64,000 nucleotides of DNA from Lachancea mirantina (GCA_900074745.1 LT598462.1:682001-746000), one strand, 5' to 3'. Shown: positions 29,727-39,548, counted from the first letter of the stretch. Program-made: numbers and translations. Notes: generated by a model not told the origin, from the sequence alone.

Positions 29727-31514
29727 ATGGGCTTTCTGGAACATCGTACCTCGAACAACGAAGGCGGTGCTTGGCACCGTCTCCTGGACTCCTTCAAGCC
29801 GGCGCAGACCGTGCCGGCTGACCCAACCGCAATGGTTTCGCGTGAGACCGGCGTAACGTCAGAAAAGGGCGTCGACGATGCTCTCAGCATTACCGACGTC
29901 GAGAGAAGCGTCGCGAACAGCGGCGGCGAGAAAACCGGCGCGCCCGACGAGTCTCAGTACAGAGCAGACCTGTCGGTGCGACACTTGCTCACACTCGCTG
30001 TCGGTGGTGCCATTGGCACCGGTCTTTTCGTCAACTCTGGATCCGCCCTCACAACGGGCGGACCCGCGTCGCTTGTTATCGACTGGGTCATCATCAGTAC
30101 CTGCCTGTTCACGATCGTGAACGCGTTGGGTGAACTGTCGTCGACTTTCCCCGTCGTTGGGGGCTTCAACGTCTACAATTCGCGGTTTGTCGAGCCCTCG
30201 TTTGGGTTCGCCGTTAACGTCAACTATCTCGCGCAATGGGCCGTGCTACTGCCGCTCGAGCTCGTGGCTGCGTCCATCACCATCCGCTACTGGAACAGCA
30301 GCATCAACTCCGACGCGTGGGTCGCCATTTTCTACACGGCCATTTTCCTTGCAAACCTGCTCGATGTCAAATCCTTCGGGGAAACCGAGTTCGTGCTCTC
30401 CATGGTCAAGATCCTCGCCATTCTGGGGTTCACGATTCTGGGCATTGTGCTTGCGTGCGGCGGAACGCCGCACGGCGGCTACATCGGTGGCAAATACTGG
30501 CACGAGCCAGGCGCATTTGTCGGCAACACCGGAGGACAGAGATTCCAAGGTCTATGTTCCGTTTTCGTCACCGCGGCGTTCTCCTACTCCGGCACAGAAC
30601 TCATAGCCGTGTCAGCGGCAGAGTCTGTCAACCCGCGCACGACTCTGCCCAAGGCTTGTAAGCGTACCTTCTGGCTCATCACGGGCTGCTACATTGTCGT
30701 TTTGACCCTGATCGGATGTTTGGTTCCCTACGATGATGACAGGTTGCTCAATGGCTCCAGTTCTGTCGACGTTGCAGCGTCGCCGCTTGTGATTGCTATT
30801 GAAAACGGTAGAATCAAGGGTCTGCCCTCGCTGATGAACGCAATCATTCTCATTGCTGTGCTCTCCGTGGCCAACAGCGCCGTTTACGCTTGCTCCCGTT
30901 GCGCCGCTTCGATGGCCCAGATCGGGAACCTGCCCAAGATGTTTGCCTACGTTGACAAGAAGGGGAGACCCCTTTACGCTATCATTGCTACTCTTATTTT
31001 CGGGCTCCTCTCGTTCATTGCCGCTAGCGACAAGCAGAACGAGGTGTTCACTTGGCTGAGTGCGCTGTCGGGTCTTTCTACGCTCTTCTGCTGGTTCTCC
31101 ATCAACCTTTCGCACATCAGATTTCGGTACACTATGAAAAAGAGAAACAGATCTCTGGAGGAATTGCCTTTCGTTTCAATGGTAGGCGTTTGGGGGTCCG
31201 TCTACGGCTGTGTGGTTATTTTCTTGGTTTTGATTGCGTCCTTCTGGACCTCATTGTTCCCGGTAGGAAGTTCTGGCGCCGACGTTACGTCGTTTTTCGA
31301 AGGATACCTCTCGTTGCCCATTCTCATAGTGTGCTACGTTGGCCACAAGCTGGCTACCAGGGACTGGAGACTCTATGTGCGCGCCGAAGACATGGACATC
31401 GATTCCGGCAGACGGGCGATCGACATCGAAGTGCTAAAGGAAGAAAAAAGACTCGAACAAGAACATCTCAAGAGCAGACCGTTCTACGAGAGATTCTGGC
31501 ATCTCTGGTGCTGA
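29727..31514 (+). CDS. HIP1: Histidine permease Hip1 (YAT amino-acid transporter)
   Basis: 595 residues from the ATG at 29727 (S. cerevisiae Hip1: 603). The start is supported by the N-terminal LLDSFKPA motif, which matches the ortholog's VVDGFKPA. The APC-superfamily core follows (SVRHLLTLAVGGAIGTGLFV), with about twelve hydrophobic helices and long blocks shared with Hip1: LVIDWVIISTCLF, YLAQWAVLLPLELVAASI, LDVKSFGETEFVLSM. A cytosolic tail ends in FWHLWC, the aromatic-Cys end typical of palmitoylated YAT permeases. It imports histidine at the plasma membrane (family knowledge). Third codon positions are conspicuously G/C-rich compared with flanking genes. CRH1-HIP1 adjacency matches YGR189C-YGR191W. 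Confidence 0.93.
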   Translation: MGFLEHRTSNNEGGAWHRLLDSFKPAQTVPADPTAMVSRETGVTSEKGVDDALSITDVERSVANSGGEKTGAPDESQYRADLSVRHLLTLAVGGAIGTGLFVNSGSALTTGGPASLVIDWVIISTCLFTIVNALGELSSTFPVVGGFNVYNSRFVEPSFGFAVNVNYLAQWAVLLPLELVAASITIRYWNSSINSDAWVAIFYTAIFLANLLDVKSFGETEFVLSMVKILAILGFTILGIVLACGGTPHGGYIGGKYWHEPGAFVGNTGGQRFQGLCSVFVTAAFSYSGTELIAVSAAESVNPRTTLPKACKRTFWLITGCYIVVLTLIGCLVPYDDDRLLNGSSSVDVAASPLVIAIENGRIKGLPSLMNAIILIAVLSVANSAVYACSRCAASMAQIGNLPKMFAYVDKKGRPLYAIIATLIFGLLSFIAASDKQNEVFTWLSALSGLSTLFCWFSINLSHIRFRYTMKKRNRSLEELPFVSMVGVWGSVYGCVVIFLVLIASFWTSLFPVGSSGADVTSFFEGYLSLPILIVCYVGHKLATRDWRLYVRAEDMDIDSGRRAIDIEVLKEEKRLEQEHLKSRPFYERFWHLWC

Positions 31515-31772
31515 ATATATGGGAAGAATTTAAAATACTGTAAATTACTGACATGCACGGTGACCTTGTCGAGATCAAAAGAAACATAGATAAATAATTG
31601 GAATTAATACCTTGGAATAACCAGAAGGGTGAAGGAGTATGGACTAAGTCTCATAAGCTACTTATATCGCCCACATTAAGCGTGCCTTTGCCAAAGGTCT
31701 TGCTTAGATTTCTCCAAATGGGAAACAGAGGCGTAACAAAAAGGAAGCGGTGCGCAAAGACGAATCACTCAT

Positions 31773-31804
31773 CGCGCGGGCACCCACTTGTGGGTGCCCG
31801 CGCG
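31773..31804. repeat. 32-bp near-perfect palindrome (15-bp arms, 2-nt loop)
   Basis: The left arm CGCGCGGGCACCCAC (31773-31787) is the exact reverse complement of the right arm at 31790-31804, with TT between. It lies 259 bp past the HIP1 stop. The G/C-rich hairpin could act in 3'-end formation or be a cruciform or protein-binding site. Function is unknown. Confidence 0.95.
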
Positions 31805-31911
31805 GTGTCAGTATGTATTACTACGTTTAGTCGTCGCGCCAACGTCACATGACCAAATCCAGGAATGTGGGCGGGGTACATAAACCGCTAAAAAGTGACC
31901 CGCAACTCGAT

Positions 31912-31960
31912 TCTGGAAACAACGGGCGTGCGAAACAAAACAGAAACAAACGGGAAACAC
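31912..31960 (+). repeat. 49-bp GAAAC module, copy A
   Basis: Gapless 49-bp unit with GAAAC at positions 5, 21, 32 and 43 (spacings 16, 11, 11), ending GAAACAC. It is most similar to copy C. The inverted copy D begins 18 bp downstream. Confidence 0.85.
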
Positions 31961-31978
31961 ATCGTCAAGTACGTACCT

Positions 31979-32027
31979 CCGTTTCCCATTTGTTTCGCAC
32001 TTGTTTCGTTGGTCCTGTGTTTCCGGC
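31979..32027 (-). repeat. 49-bp GAAAC module, copy D (inverted)
   Basis: Read on the minus strand it has GAAAC at the same positions 5, 21, 32 and 43. With copy A it makes an inverted pair around an 18-bp spacer. Confidence 0.78.
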
Positions 32028-32127
32028 TTTTGCGCCAAGCACCAATCTGAGACAGCTCTGAAACATCATCATCCCCCGATAAGGCAGTGGCTATCTTTGG
32101 AGACGTCTCGAATAAGGAAATCGGAAT

Positions 32128-32453
32128 GGAAATTGGCAGGACTGGGGACGAGTACGGGTAGCCACACGGGTATGACGTAAATAATGATGAGTAAATGCAC
32201 GAGTAGCCTTCAAAGAAAGAAAACAAACGGCGGGTAGCGGCCGGTAGAATTTGTTTTGATCATGAACAAGATCTCTCACTTTCAGTTTTACCGACAACTT
32301 CGGGAACCGAAGCCAACATTTTGATCTTTCAAACCTTCTAAACGTACAAATCTACCCTCGCAACCACGGGAAGATTCTATCACATTGTACGTATCATACC
32401 CGTGACCAAAAGAGGCTACCCGAGGCTACCCGTCCCCAGTCCTGGAAATTGGC
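32128..32453. repeat. 13-bp inverted repeat combined with 10-bp direct repeat
   Basis: AGGACTGGGGACG at 32138-32150 recurs as its reverse complement at 32431-32443. Each copy abuts GGAAATTGGC in the same orientation (32128-32137 before the first, 32444-32453 after the second). The flanks also show weaker inverted similarity (GGGTAGCC, ACGGGTAT). Confidence 0.85.
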
Positions 32454-32466
32454 TTGCAGTACTTGA

Positions 32467-32515
32467 TGTAGAAACAGTGGACGTGCGAAACATAGTAGAA
32501 ACAACCTAGAAACAC
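32467..32515 (+). repeat. 49-bp GAAAC module, copy B
   Basis: Same length and GAAAC phasing as copies A and C, with substitutions between the motifs. It shares GTGCGAAACA with A and ends GAAACAC. Confidence 0.82.
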
Positions 32516-32598
32516 CCTTTAGGGACCGTATCATATGCTCTCTCTTTTGCCAAGCTTTGCACTGCAGCAGGGGCCCATGAGGGTCCTGCAGGGTACAA

Positions 32599-32647
32599 AC
32601 TGGAAACAACGGATATGCGAAACATATGCGAAACAAACCAGAAACAC
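32599..32647 (+). repeat. 49-bp GAAAC module, copy C
   Basis: Same phasing. It shares CTGGAAACAACGG with copy A at its start. It starts 132 bp after the start of copy B and ends 180 bp before the SUI2 ATG. Confidence 0.85.
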
Positions 32648-32827
32648 CGATTTGAGTACGCATGTACGAGTCATTTCCTACGAATATCTGTAAAAATTTT
32701 CCACTCTTCAAAGACGCAGCTAGCTGGCAAGCACATCTGGAAAAATAGTGAATCATTGTCGACCTGAGAAACCAAAGCTCTTGTACGTCAGAATCCATAG
32801 AATTAAGTGTACTATTCACTGCAAAAG

Positions 32828-33736
32828 ATGTCGACGTCAAACTGCAGATTCTACGAAAACAAATACCCGGAGGTGGACGATGTGGTGATGGTCAACGTGC
32901 AGCAAATTGCCGAAATGGGCGCGTACGTCAAGCTGCTCGAGTACGACAACATTGAAGGCATGGTGTTGTTGAGCGAGTTGTCGCGTAGACGTATCCGTTC
33001 GATCCAAAGGCTGATCCGTGTGGGCAGAAATGAAGTCGTCGTGGTGCTCCGTGTCGACAAGGAAAAAGGTTATATCGATCTGTCGAAACGTCGTGTTTCG
33101 TCAGAGGATATCATCAAGTGCGAAGAAAGATACCAAAAGTCCAAAGCGGTGCATTCGATCATGAGGCACTGTGCGGAGAAGTTCTCATTTCCGCTAGAAG
33201 ACCTGTACAAGTCGGTTGCATGGCCGCTAAGTCGAAAGTACGGCCATGCGTACGATGCGTTCAAGTTGTCTATTGTCGACGACACCGTGTTTGAGGGCAT
33301 TGAGCCACCTAGCAAGGAGATTTTCGAGGAGCTGCGTCTGTACATTTCGCGCAGATTAACTCCTCAAGCGGTCAAGATCCGCGCCGACATCGAAGTTTCT
33401 TGTTTTAGCTACGAGGGCATCGACGCCATCAAAGCTGCGCTGCAAGCGGCCGAGGACATTTCTTCGGAACAAATGCAGATCAAAGTGAAACTAGTTGCCG
33501 CTCCGCTTTACGTGCTGACGACCCAGGCCCTTGAAAAACAGCAAGGTATCGACCTGTTGGAAAAAGCTATTGAGAAGATCTCCGAAGTCATTACAAGCCA
33601 CGACGGTGTCTGCAACGTCACCATGGCTCCAAAGGCCGTCACTGCGACGGAAGATGCGGAATTACAAGCGCTTTTGGAGAGCAAAGCTCTCGAAGACCAA
33701 TCCGATTCCGAAGAAGAAGAATCCGACTTCGAGTAA
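32828..33736 (+). CDS. SUI2: Translation initiation factor eIF2 alpha
   Basis: 302 residues (S. cerevisiae Sui2: 304), starting MSTSNCRFYE at the ATG 32828. An N-terminal S1 domain (about 15-90) contains the regulatory serine in LLSELSRRRIRS; it is Ser52 counting Met, the conserved Ser51 phosphorylated by Gcn2. A helical domain and an alpha/beta domain follow, then an acidic CK2-type tail (SDSEEEESDFE). eIF2 delivers Met-tRNAi to the 40S subunit, and phosphorylation of this subunit throttles initiation (family knowledge). MHO1 and TDH follow, as in YJR007W-YJR009C. Confidence 0.97.
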   Translation: MSTSNCRFYENKYPEVDDVVMVNVQQIAEMGAYVKLLEYDNIEGMVLLSELSRRRIRSIQRLIRVGRNEVVVVLRVDKEKGYIDLSKRRVSSEDIIKCEERYQKSKAVHSIMRHCAEKFSFPLEDLYKSVAWPLSRKYGHAYDAFKLSIVDDTVFEGIEPPSKEIFEELRLYISRRLTPQAVKIRADIEVSCFSYEGIDAIKAALQAAEDISSEQMQIKVKLVAAPLYVLTTQALEKQQGIDLLEKAIEKISEVITSHDGVCNVTMAPKAVTATEDAELQALLESKALEDQSDSEEEESDFE

Positions 33737-34047
33737 GCCGTCATGAAATGCCGCCCCCCGCCAGCGCAAGCCCAGGCTCTATGCCAGCGCTATCGTAGCA
33801 GAATTGCTGACGGCCGGAAGCTTCAAGTCGCTTTAAGCCTTGGTTACTAACCGGTGAGTCGCTTTTTTAACTATGTGCATGTCGTAAGCATTGATGCCCT
33901 TACCGAAAGGCATATATGGTGATGTATAAAAAGTGTACAATTTGCAAGATAAGGGATACAACAAGCCACTTAGCATTCTTCAAGCTGAGTTACGAAGCGT
34001 ATACAAGGAGTACGATTGAATAGTTTGCTTTCTTTAAGAGTTTTGTC
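33737..34047. other. SUI2-MHO1 intergenic region
   Basis: A 311-bp gap with a chance TACTAAC (33844-33850) and a TATAAAAA element near 33925. No gene is seen. Confidence 0.45.
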
Positions 34048-35022
34048 ATGGCTGTCCGTCCTGCGACGCATGCTGGATCCTGGTATAGTTCCGACAGGAA
34101 CAAGCTGGGTTCGCAACTAGAACAGTTTATTGGTAGCACGCAGGTTGTGCCACATGCTCGTGTCATAGTGTCCCCCCACGCTGGATATGCGTATTGCGGG
34201 CCCACAATGGGTAAAGCTTATGGAGCTCTGGACGTCTCGCACGTTAAAACGGTGTTCATATTGGGTCCCTCGCACCACATGTACTTTCGGGACAAAGCTT
34301 TGGTATCAAGGTTCCAGCAGCTTCAAACTCCGCTTGGAAACTTGCATGTGGACGTTAAAAAGACCAGTGAACTGGTCAAATTGAAAGAATTTGAGTATAT
34401 GGACGCCGACGTCGACTGCGATGAGCATTCGCTTGAAATGCAGTTTTCGATGCTTCACAAGGTTTTGTCGTTACGACGTATTGACATTTCTCAGGTCCAG
34501 GTGGTCCCTATCATGATATCGCACAATTCGACGCAGGTGGACCAGCAACTAGGTCAAACTTTGGGTCAGTATCTGCTACAACGGGACTGCGTGTTCATAG
34601 TGAGTTCTGATTTCTGTCACTGGGGCCGCAGGTTCAATTATACTGGATATGTGGGCGAAAAGGGCGAGATCGAAGAGGCGCTGAAAGAGGACACTGAGAT
34701 CGAGTCCCTTACAGCGCGCAGCAAGTTGTCACATCATCAAGTGCCCATTTGGAAAAGCATTGAGCTGCTGGACAAATTTGGTATGGAACTCTTGTCGCAA
34801 CCGGAGCCCAGGGACAAATACGGACTTTGGAAGCAGTACATAGAGGTTACTGGGAACACGGTGTGCGGCGAAAAGCCAATTGGGGTTTTACTGTGTGGAC
34901 TTGGGTCAATGGGACCCAGCCGGGGCGTTAAGTTTACTTGGCCTGCGTACTCGCAATCAAGCCGGGTTGGCAATGTAATGGAAAGCAGCGTTAGCTATGG
35001 AGCCGGGTACTGCACCATCTAA
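34048..35022 (+). CDS. MHO1: MEMO-family protein Mho1
   Basis: 324 residues (S. cerevisiae Mho1: 338). It begins with the family signature VRPATHAGSWY. It keeps the conserved His/Asp/Cys positions lining the MEMO pocket: SPHAGYAYCG, LGPSHH, DCDEHSLEMQ and SSDFCHWG. The fold resembles extradiol dioxygenases. Human MEMO1 has been linked to signalling and to copper or iron handling, but the yeast role is poorly defined. It lies between SUI2 and TDH exactly as YJR008W does, with its stop 104 bp from the convergent TDH stop. Confidence 0.95.
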   Translation: MAVRPATHAGSWYSSDRNKLGSQLEQFIGSTQVVPHARVIVSPHAGYAYCGPTMGKAYGALDVSHVKTVFILGPSHHMYFRDKALVSRFQQLQTPLGNLHVDVKKTSELVKLKEFEYMDADVDCDEHSLEMQFSMLHKVLSLRRIDISQVQVVPIMISHNSTQVDQQLGQTLGQYLLQRDCVFIVSSDFCHWGRRFNYTGYVGEKGEIEEALKEDTEIESLTARSKLSHHQVPIWKSIELLDKFGMELLSQPEPRDKYGLWKQYIEVTGNTVCGEKPIGVLLCGLGSMGPSRGVKFTWPAYSQSSRVGNVMESSVSYGAGYCTI

Positions 35023-35126
35023 GAATTCGGATTTCAATGACGTGAAATTATCATTCATACGTATATATTGGTTCGTTGCGGTACATAAAAAAGCGAAACT
35101 ATTGCCCTAGCAGTAGATCATATCGC

Positions 35127-36194
<1,068 letters not shown>

Positions 36195-36205
36195 TCAACT
36201 GCTGC

Positions 36206-36214
36206 TTTTATATA
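36206..36214 (-). promoter_or_regulatory. TDH TATA box
   Basis: TATATAAAA on the minus strand, about 90 bp upstream of the TDH ATG. It matches the strong TATA element expected for a glycolytic gene. Confidence 0.75.
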
Positions 36215-36276
36215 ATTTACGGCAAGATGACCAATCCACCCGCGAAGAGACACACTGCTACCCTAAGGTGTGTGTC

Positions 36277-36307
36277 GTGTGCACGCGTGCGTTGCACGCG
36301 TGCACAC
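36277..36307. repeat. 14-bp inverted repeat with 3-nt loop
   Basis: GTGTGCACGCGTGC (36277-36290) is exactly mirrored at 36294-36307, with GTT between. Each arm also contains the self-palindrome GCACGCGTGC, which includes an ACGCGT (MCB-type) hexamer. Confidence 0.95.
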
Positions 36308-36518
36308 CTGAGGTCTCACCTGTTTTTCCAGTCCGCGCTGCCATGTCTGCTGCGTCCTCTTTCATCCTCCTGCGCTGTCACTGTGGAATCGCCGGTTTGC
36401 TGGCCCTGCCTAAACAAACGCAATGGGCCACGCACGACGCTTGGGCTCAGCGGACAATAGCATGGCGTGCTCTAGAACCGCCGTCTGGGCATCGCGCAGA
36501 AAGCGGCGGGGACTGCGG

Positions 36519-36598
36519 CTTCCGGCTTCCTGGGGCGGCTTCCCATCCGCCTGCAACATCCGCCGCCCCAGGAAGCTGCGACCGGAAGCGGATGGAAG
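36519..36598. promoter_or_regulatory. Cluster of six CTTCC (Gcr1) boxes with an inverted repeat
   Basis: CTTCC occurs at 36519, 36526 and 36539, and its complement GGAAG at 36571, 36584 and 36594. Within it, CTTCCTGGGGCGGC (36526-36539) is exactly inverted at 36562-36575. CTTCC is the Gcr1 core used in S. cerevisiae glycolytic promoters. The cluster is about 400-480 bp upstream of TDH. Confidence 0.65.
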
Positions 36599-36652
36599 CG
36601 GGATGCGCCGTGCAGGGTGATTGGGAAATGTCGTATTGCTTTTCTAGTTCGG

Positions 36653-36664
36653 GGCCCATACACC
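36653..36664 (+). promoter_or_regulatory. Rap1-like site near the Gcr1-box cluster
   Basis: GGCCCATACACC contains the CCCATACA core of the Rap1 (RPG) consensus. It lies 55 bp beyond the CTTCC cluster, the usual Rap1-Gcr1 pairing of glycolytic promoters. The match is partial. Confidence 0.45.
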
Positions 36665-36967
36665 GGGGAGAAGTACGTCACCGGGGGAGGGGGTCACGTG
36701 GCAGTCATGCGTCTGGGGTCAGGTGGTCTGTGTGGTTTTGGGTGGGGGGTGGTGGGGGATGGTGGGGGTACGTCGACGTGGAGCCGCGATGAACTGGGCA
36801 CGGAGCCAAGGCCAGGCGACACTGGAAGGGTGGTGCCCATATATATAGTTGTGGATATATATGTGTAGTCGTATATTCGTAGCCAGGGGCGGCACAGGCG
36901 GGATCGCGGGGTCGGCGGGTGATGCCGGGCGACGGAACCGTGGGCCGGACTTGTGAGTCTGGGCCAG

Positions 36968-36995
36968 GGCCACGGCCCTGGCCCTGGCCGTGGCC
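36968..36995. repeat. 10-bp G/C inverted repeat
   Basis: GGCCACGGCC (36968-36977) is inverted as GGCCGTGGCC at 36986-36995, with an 8-nt spacer that itself contains CTGGCC. Confidence 0.85.
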
Positions 36996-37676
36996 GGGGG
37001 TACGACGATGCTGTGGCCCTGGTGGGCCGCGAGATTTGTGGGGTGGGGGGAATAAGGGTCACGTGAGTGTGCAACAACTTTATACGAGGGCTCACCGGGG
37101 TGGTTGTTGGAAGGAGATAGCGAGACAGGAATCCGCCAAGTTGCAGTACCACGTGATCGCGACGACGGATTGAATTAAGACCGAGAGACACAAGTACTCC
37201 ACATCTTATCTGCGTTATTATGTGAATTAAACATGAACGAATTAAATAAACAGCTCAAGAACCTATCGACTACCGACGGTGGCAGACGTCAATAACCTTG
37301 TTTGTTCTTTTTCTGCCGGGCTTCGTTTCCTTTACCAGATAGAAAATTGCGTTGAGGACCGCTTGCCATGCGGTCATTCGAACGACGAACTGTTCAGTTG
37401 CCATATTTGTACCTTAAAAGGTACTCTTGAAAATTTAGAACCTTGAGCCGCACACGATGCTCCAGGTAATGCTCGAGGAGAAAAGTGATTTGGCAAATTT
37501 TCTCTTTCCAATTCCAGAGGCGTTTACAACCACCATATTTTTGGACCTTCCATGTGAAAGCTAACCTAACCTTTCAAACATTAATTAGGTAAAAAATCCA
37601 AGACAATCATTTTCGACGAAAAAACTCAAAGCTACCTACTCGACTCGCATGTGGAAACCATTTCTGGTGTATGGAG

Positions 37677-37737
37677 TCACGTGACTTGAGCCCGTAGTGT
37701 CATCGCTTTTCACGTATAAAATTTTAAAAGTCACGTG
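37677..37737 (+). promoter_or_regulatory. MET3 Cbf1/Met4-type E-boxes
   Basis: A perfect palindromic TCACGTGA (37677-37684) and a TCACGTG (37731-37737) lie 229 and 175 bp upstream of the MET3 ATG. S. cerevisiae MET3 is activated through TCACGTGA sites by Cbf1-Met4-Met28. A TATATAAG element at 37822-37829 is 77 bp before the ATG. Confidence 0.7.
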
Positions 37738-37905
37738 CTCTGATTTATTTTCAGCCACACCTTGACGTCTTTAAACCGAAAGTAAGCCTACCGAGCGAAT
37801 TCAAGCCCGCCCCACCCAGCATATATAAGCATGTCCAACCACCCAATGGGACGCTTTTGACCACATTGGCACTGCTAGAAACCCGATCTCGAACCAACTC
37901 AAATA

Positions 37906-39423
37906 ATGGTGGCCCCCCACGGTGGTATTTTGCAAGACCTTGTCGCTCGCGATGCGGGCATCAGAGACGATCTCATCAAAGAAACTGAAACCAATCCCAC
38001 GACCTGGTCCCTAACCGGAAGACAGATCTGTGACCTGGAATTGATTCTAAACGGTGGGTTCTCCCCGTTGACCGGGTTCCTGGACCAGAAAAATTACGAA
38101 AGTGTCGTTCACAATTCTCGGCTTGCCAATGGACTCGTGTGGACGATCCCAATCAACCTGGACGTCTCTGAAAGTTTCGCCAAAACGCTCAGCAAAGGTA
38201 CTCGTATCGTGCTGTTGCAAGAGGGCGAGATTCCAATCGCGATTCTGACCGTTTCTGATGTTTACAAGCCGGACAAGCAAGTCGAAGCCAAGCACGTGTT
38301 CCGCGGCGATCCAGACCATCCAGCTATCAAATATTTGCTTGATTCCGCCGGCGACTACTACGTGGGTGGTGAATTGCAGGCCATCCAACTTCCACACCAT
38401 TACGACTACACGGGGCTGCGTAAGACGCCTGCGCAGCTGCGTAACGAGTTTGAGACTAAGCAATGGGACCGTGTTGTGGCTTTCCAGACGCGTAATCCAA
38501 TGCACAGAGCCCACAGAGAATTGACCGTGAGAGCCGCACGTGAGAGAAACTCTAAAATTCTGATTCATCCGGTAGTTGGGCTCACGAAACCGGGCGATAT
38601 CGACCACCACACTCGTGTGCGTGTTTATCAAGAGATCATCAAGAGATATCCAAGCGGTATGGCACAGCTTTCGTTACTTCCACTAGCGATGCGTATGGGT
38701 GGTGATCGTGAAGCCGTGTGGCATGCCATTATCCGTAAGAATTACGGCGCTTCTCATTTCATTGTGGGCCGCGACCACGCAGGACCCGGTAAAAATTCTA
38801 AGGGCACTGATTTCTACGGCCCATACGACGCCCAGGAGCTCGTAGAGACTTACAAGAACGAATTGGGCATCGAGGTTGTTCCCTTCAGAATGGTTACGTA
38901 CTTAGAGGAAGAAGACCGTTACGCTCCAATTGACCAGATCGACTTGTCGACTACCAAGACTTTGAACATCAGCGGTACAGAGTTGAGGCGTCTACTTCGT
39001 GATGGCGGCGCCATCCCAGAATGGTTCTCGTACCCTGAAGTCGTCAAGATTTTGAGGGAATCTAACCCACCTCGCGCCCAGCAGGGGTTCGCGATCGTTT
39101 TCGAAGAAGGCTTGCCCAATGCATCTCAACTCGGCACTGCCTTGTTGTCCACATTTTTGCAATTCGGTGGTGCAAGGCACATCAAGGTCTTAACCCACAT
39201 CGAGGACCCAAACGTGGTCGAATTGGTGCCTGATTTTATCAGAAGCGGTGCTGGCTTGATCATTCCTCAAGACTTCAAAGACGCTGCAGAGCAGACCAAC
39301 TCTTTCTACTTGGGCACCTCCGAGAGGGCCGCCATCAAGCTTGGCGCTGGTGACGAAAAGATTTCTCACATTGTACAAAAGGTGGTCCTCTTCTTGGAAG
39401 ACCATGGGTTTTTCCAATTCTAA
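37906..39423 (+). CDS. MET3: ATP sulfurylase
   Basis: 505 residues (S. cerevisiae Met3: 511). It makes adenosine 5'-phosphosulfate from ATP and sulfate, the first step of sulfate assimilation. Active-site motifs are present: [13 protein letters not shown] (194-206) and [13 protein letters not shown] (from about 288). A C-terminal APS-kinase-like domain, degenerate in the yeast enzyme, ends the protein. The start [12 protein letters not shown] matches the family. It is divergent from TDH and converges with PDX1, 125 bp apart. The upstream TCACGTGA elements indicate control by sulfur limitation. Confidence 0.97.
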   Translation: MVAPHGGILQDLVARDAGIRDDLIKETETNPTTWSLTGRQICDLELILNGGFSPLTGFLDQKNYESVVHNSRLANGLVWTIPINLDVSESFAKTLSKGTRIVLLQEGEIPIAILTVSDVYKPDKQVEAKHVFRGDPDHPAIKYLLDSAGDYYVGGELQAIQLPHHYDYTGLRKTPAQLRNEFETKQWDRVVAFQTRNPMHRAHRELTVRAARERNSKILIHPVVGLTKPGDIDHHTRVRVYQEIIKRYPSGMAQLSLLPLAMRMGGDREAVWHAIIRKNYGASHFIVGRDHAGPGKNSKGTDFYGPYDAQELVETYKNELGIEVVPFRMVTYLEEEDRYAPIDQIDLSTTKTLNISGTELRRLLRDGGAIPEWFSYPEVVKILRESNPPRAQQGFAIVFEEGLPNASQLGTALLSTFLQFGGARHIKVLTHIEDPNVVELVPDFIRSGAGLIIPQDFKDAAEQTNSFYLGTSERAAIKLGAGDEKISHIVQKVVLFLEDHGFFQF

Positions 39424-39548
39424 AATTGACGAGATCATGACTTAAATCAATTTAAATAAACAAGATAGAGTTTTGTTAGAGCCTTGTCTACTAGCGCTTG
39501 TCATGATCTTGAATTAGCAAAGTAAATTAATATTATCAAGGTTGAGCC

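Larger units (their letters stand above)
31515..32827. other. HIP1-SUI2 intergenic region, rich in structured repeats
   Basis: A 1.31-kb gap between two + strand genes with no recognisable gene. It holds a 32-bp hairpin palindrome, four copies of a 49-bp GAAAC module, a 13-bp inverted repeat with an associated 10-bp direct repeat, and a 10-bp tandem duplication (GAGGCTACCC twice, 32412-32431). No tRNA or transposon coding frame is seen. Confidence 0.7.

Noticed and set aside
29392-29856. Overlapping frames of 90-154 codons just upstream of HIP1
   Set aside because: They overlap the HIP1 N-terminus in other frames and on the other strand and show no recognisable domains. G/C-rich DNA yields few stops.
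33734-33850. GTAAGC at the SUI2 stop with TACTAAC at 33844 as a terminal intron
   Set aside because: SUI2 already ends at its family-typical acidic C-terminus, and the 5' site spans the stop codon. The branch motif is taken as chance.
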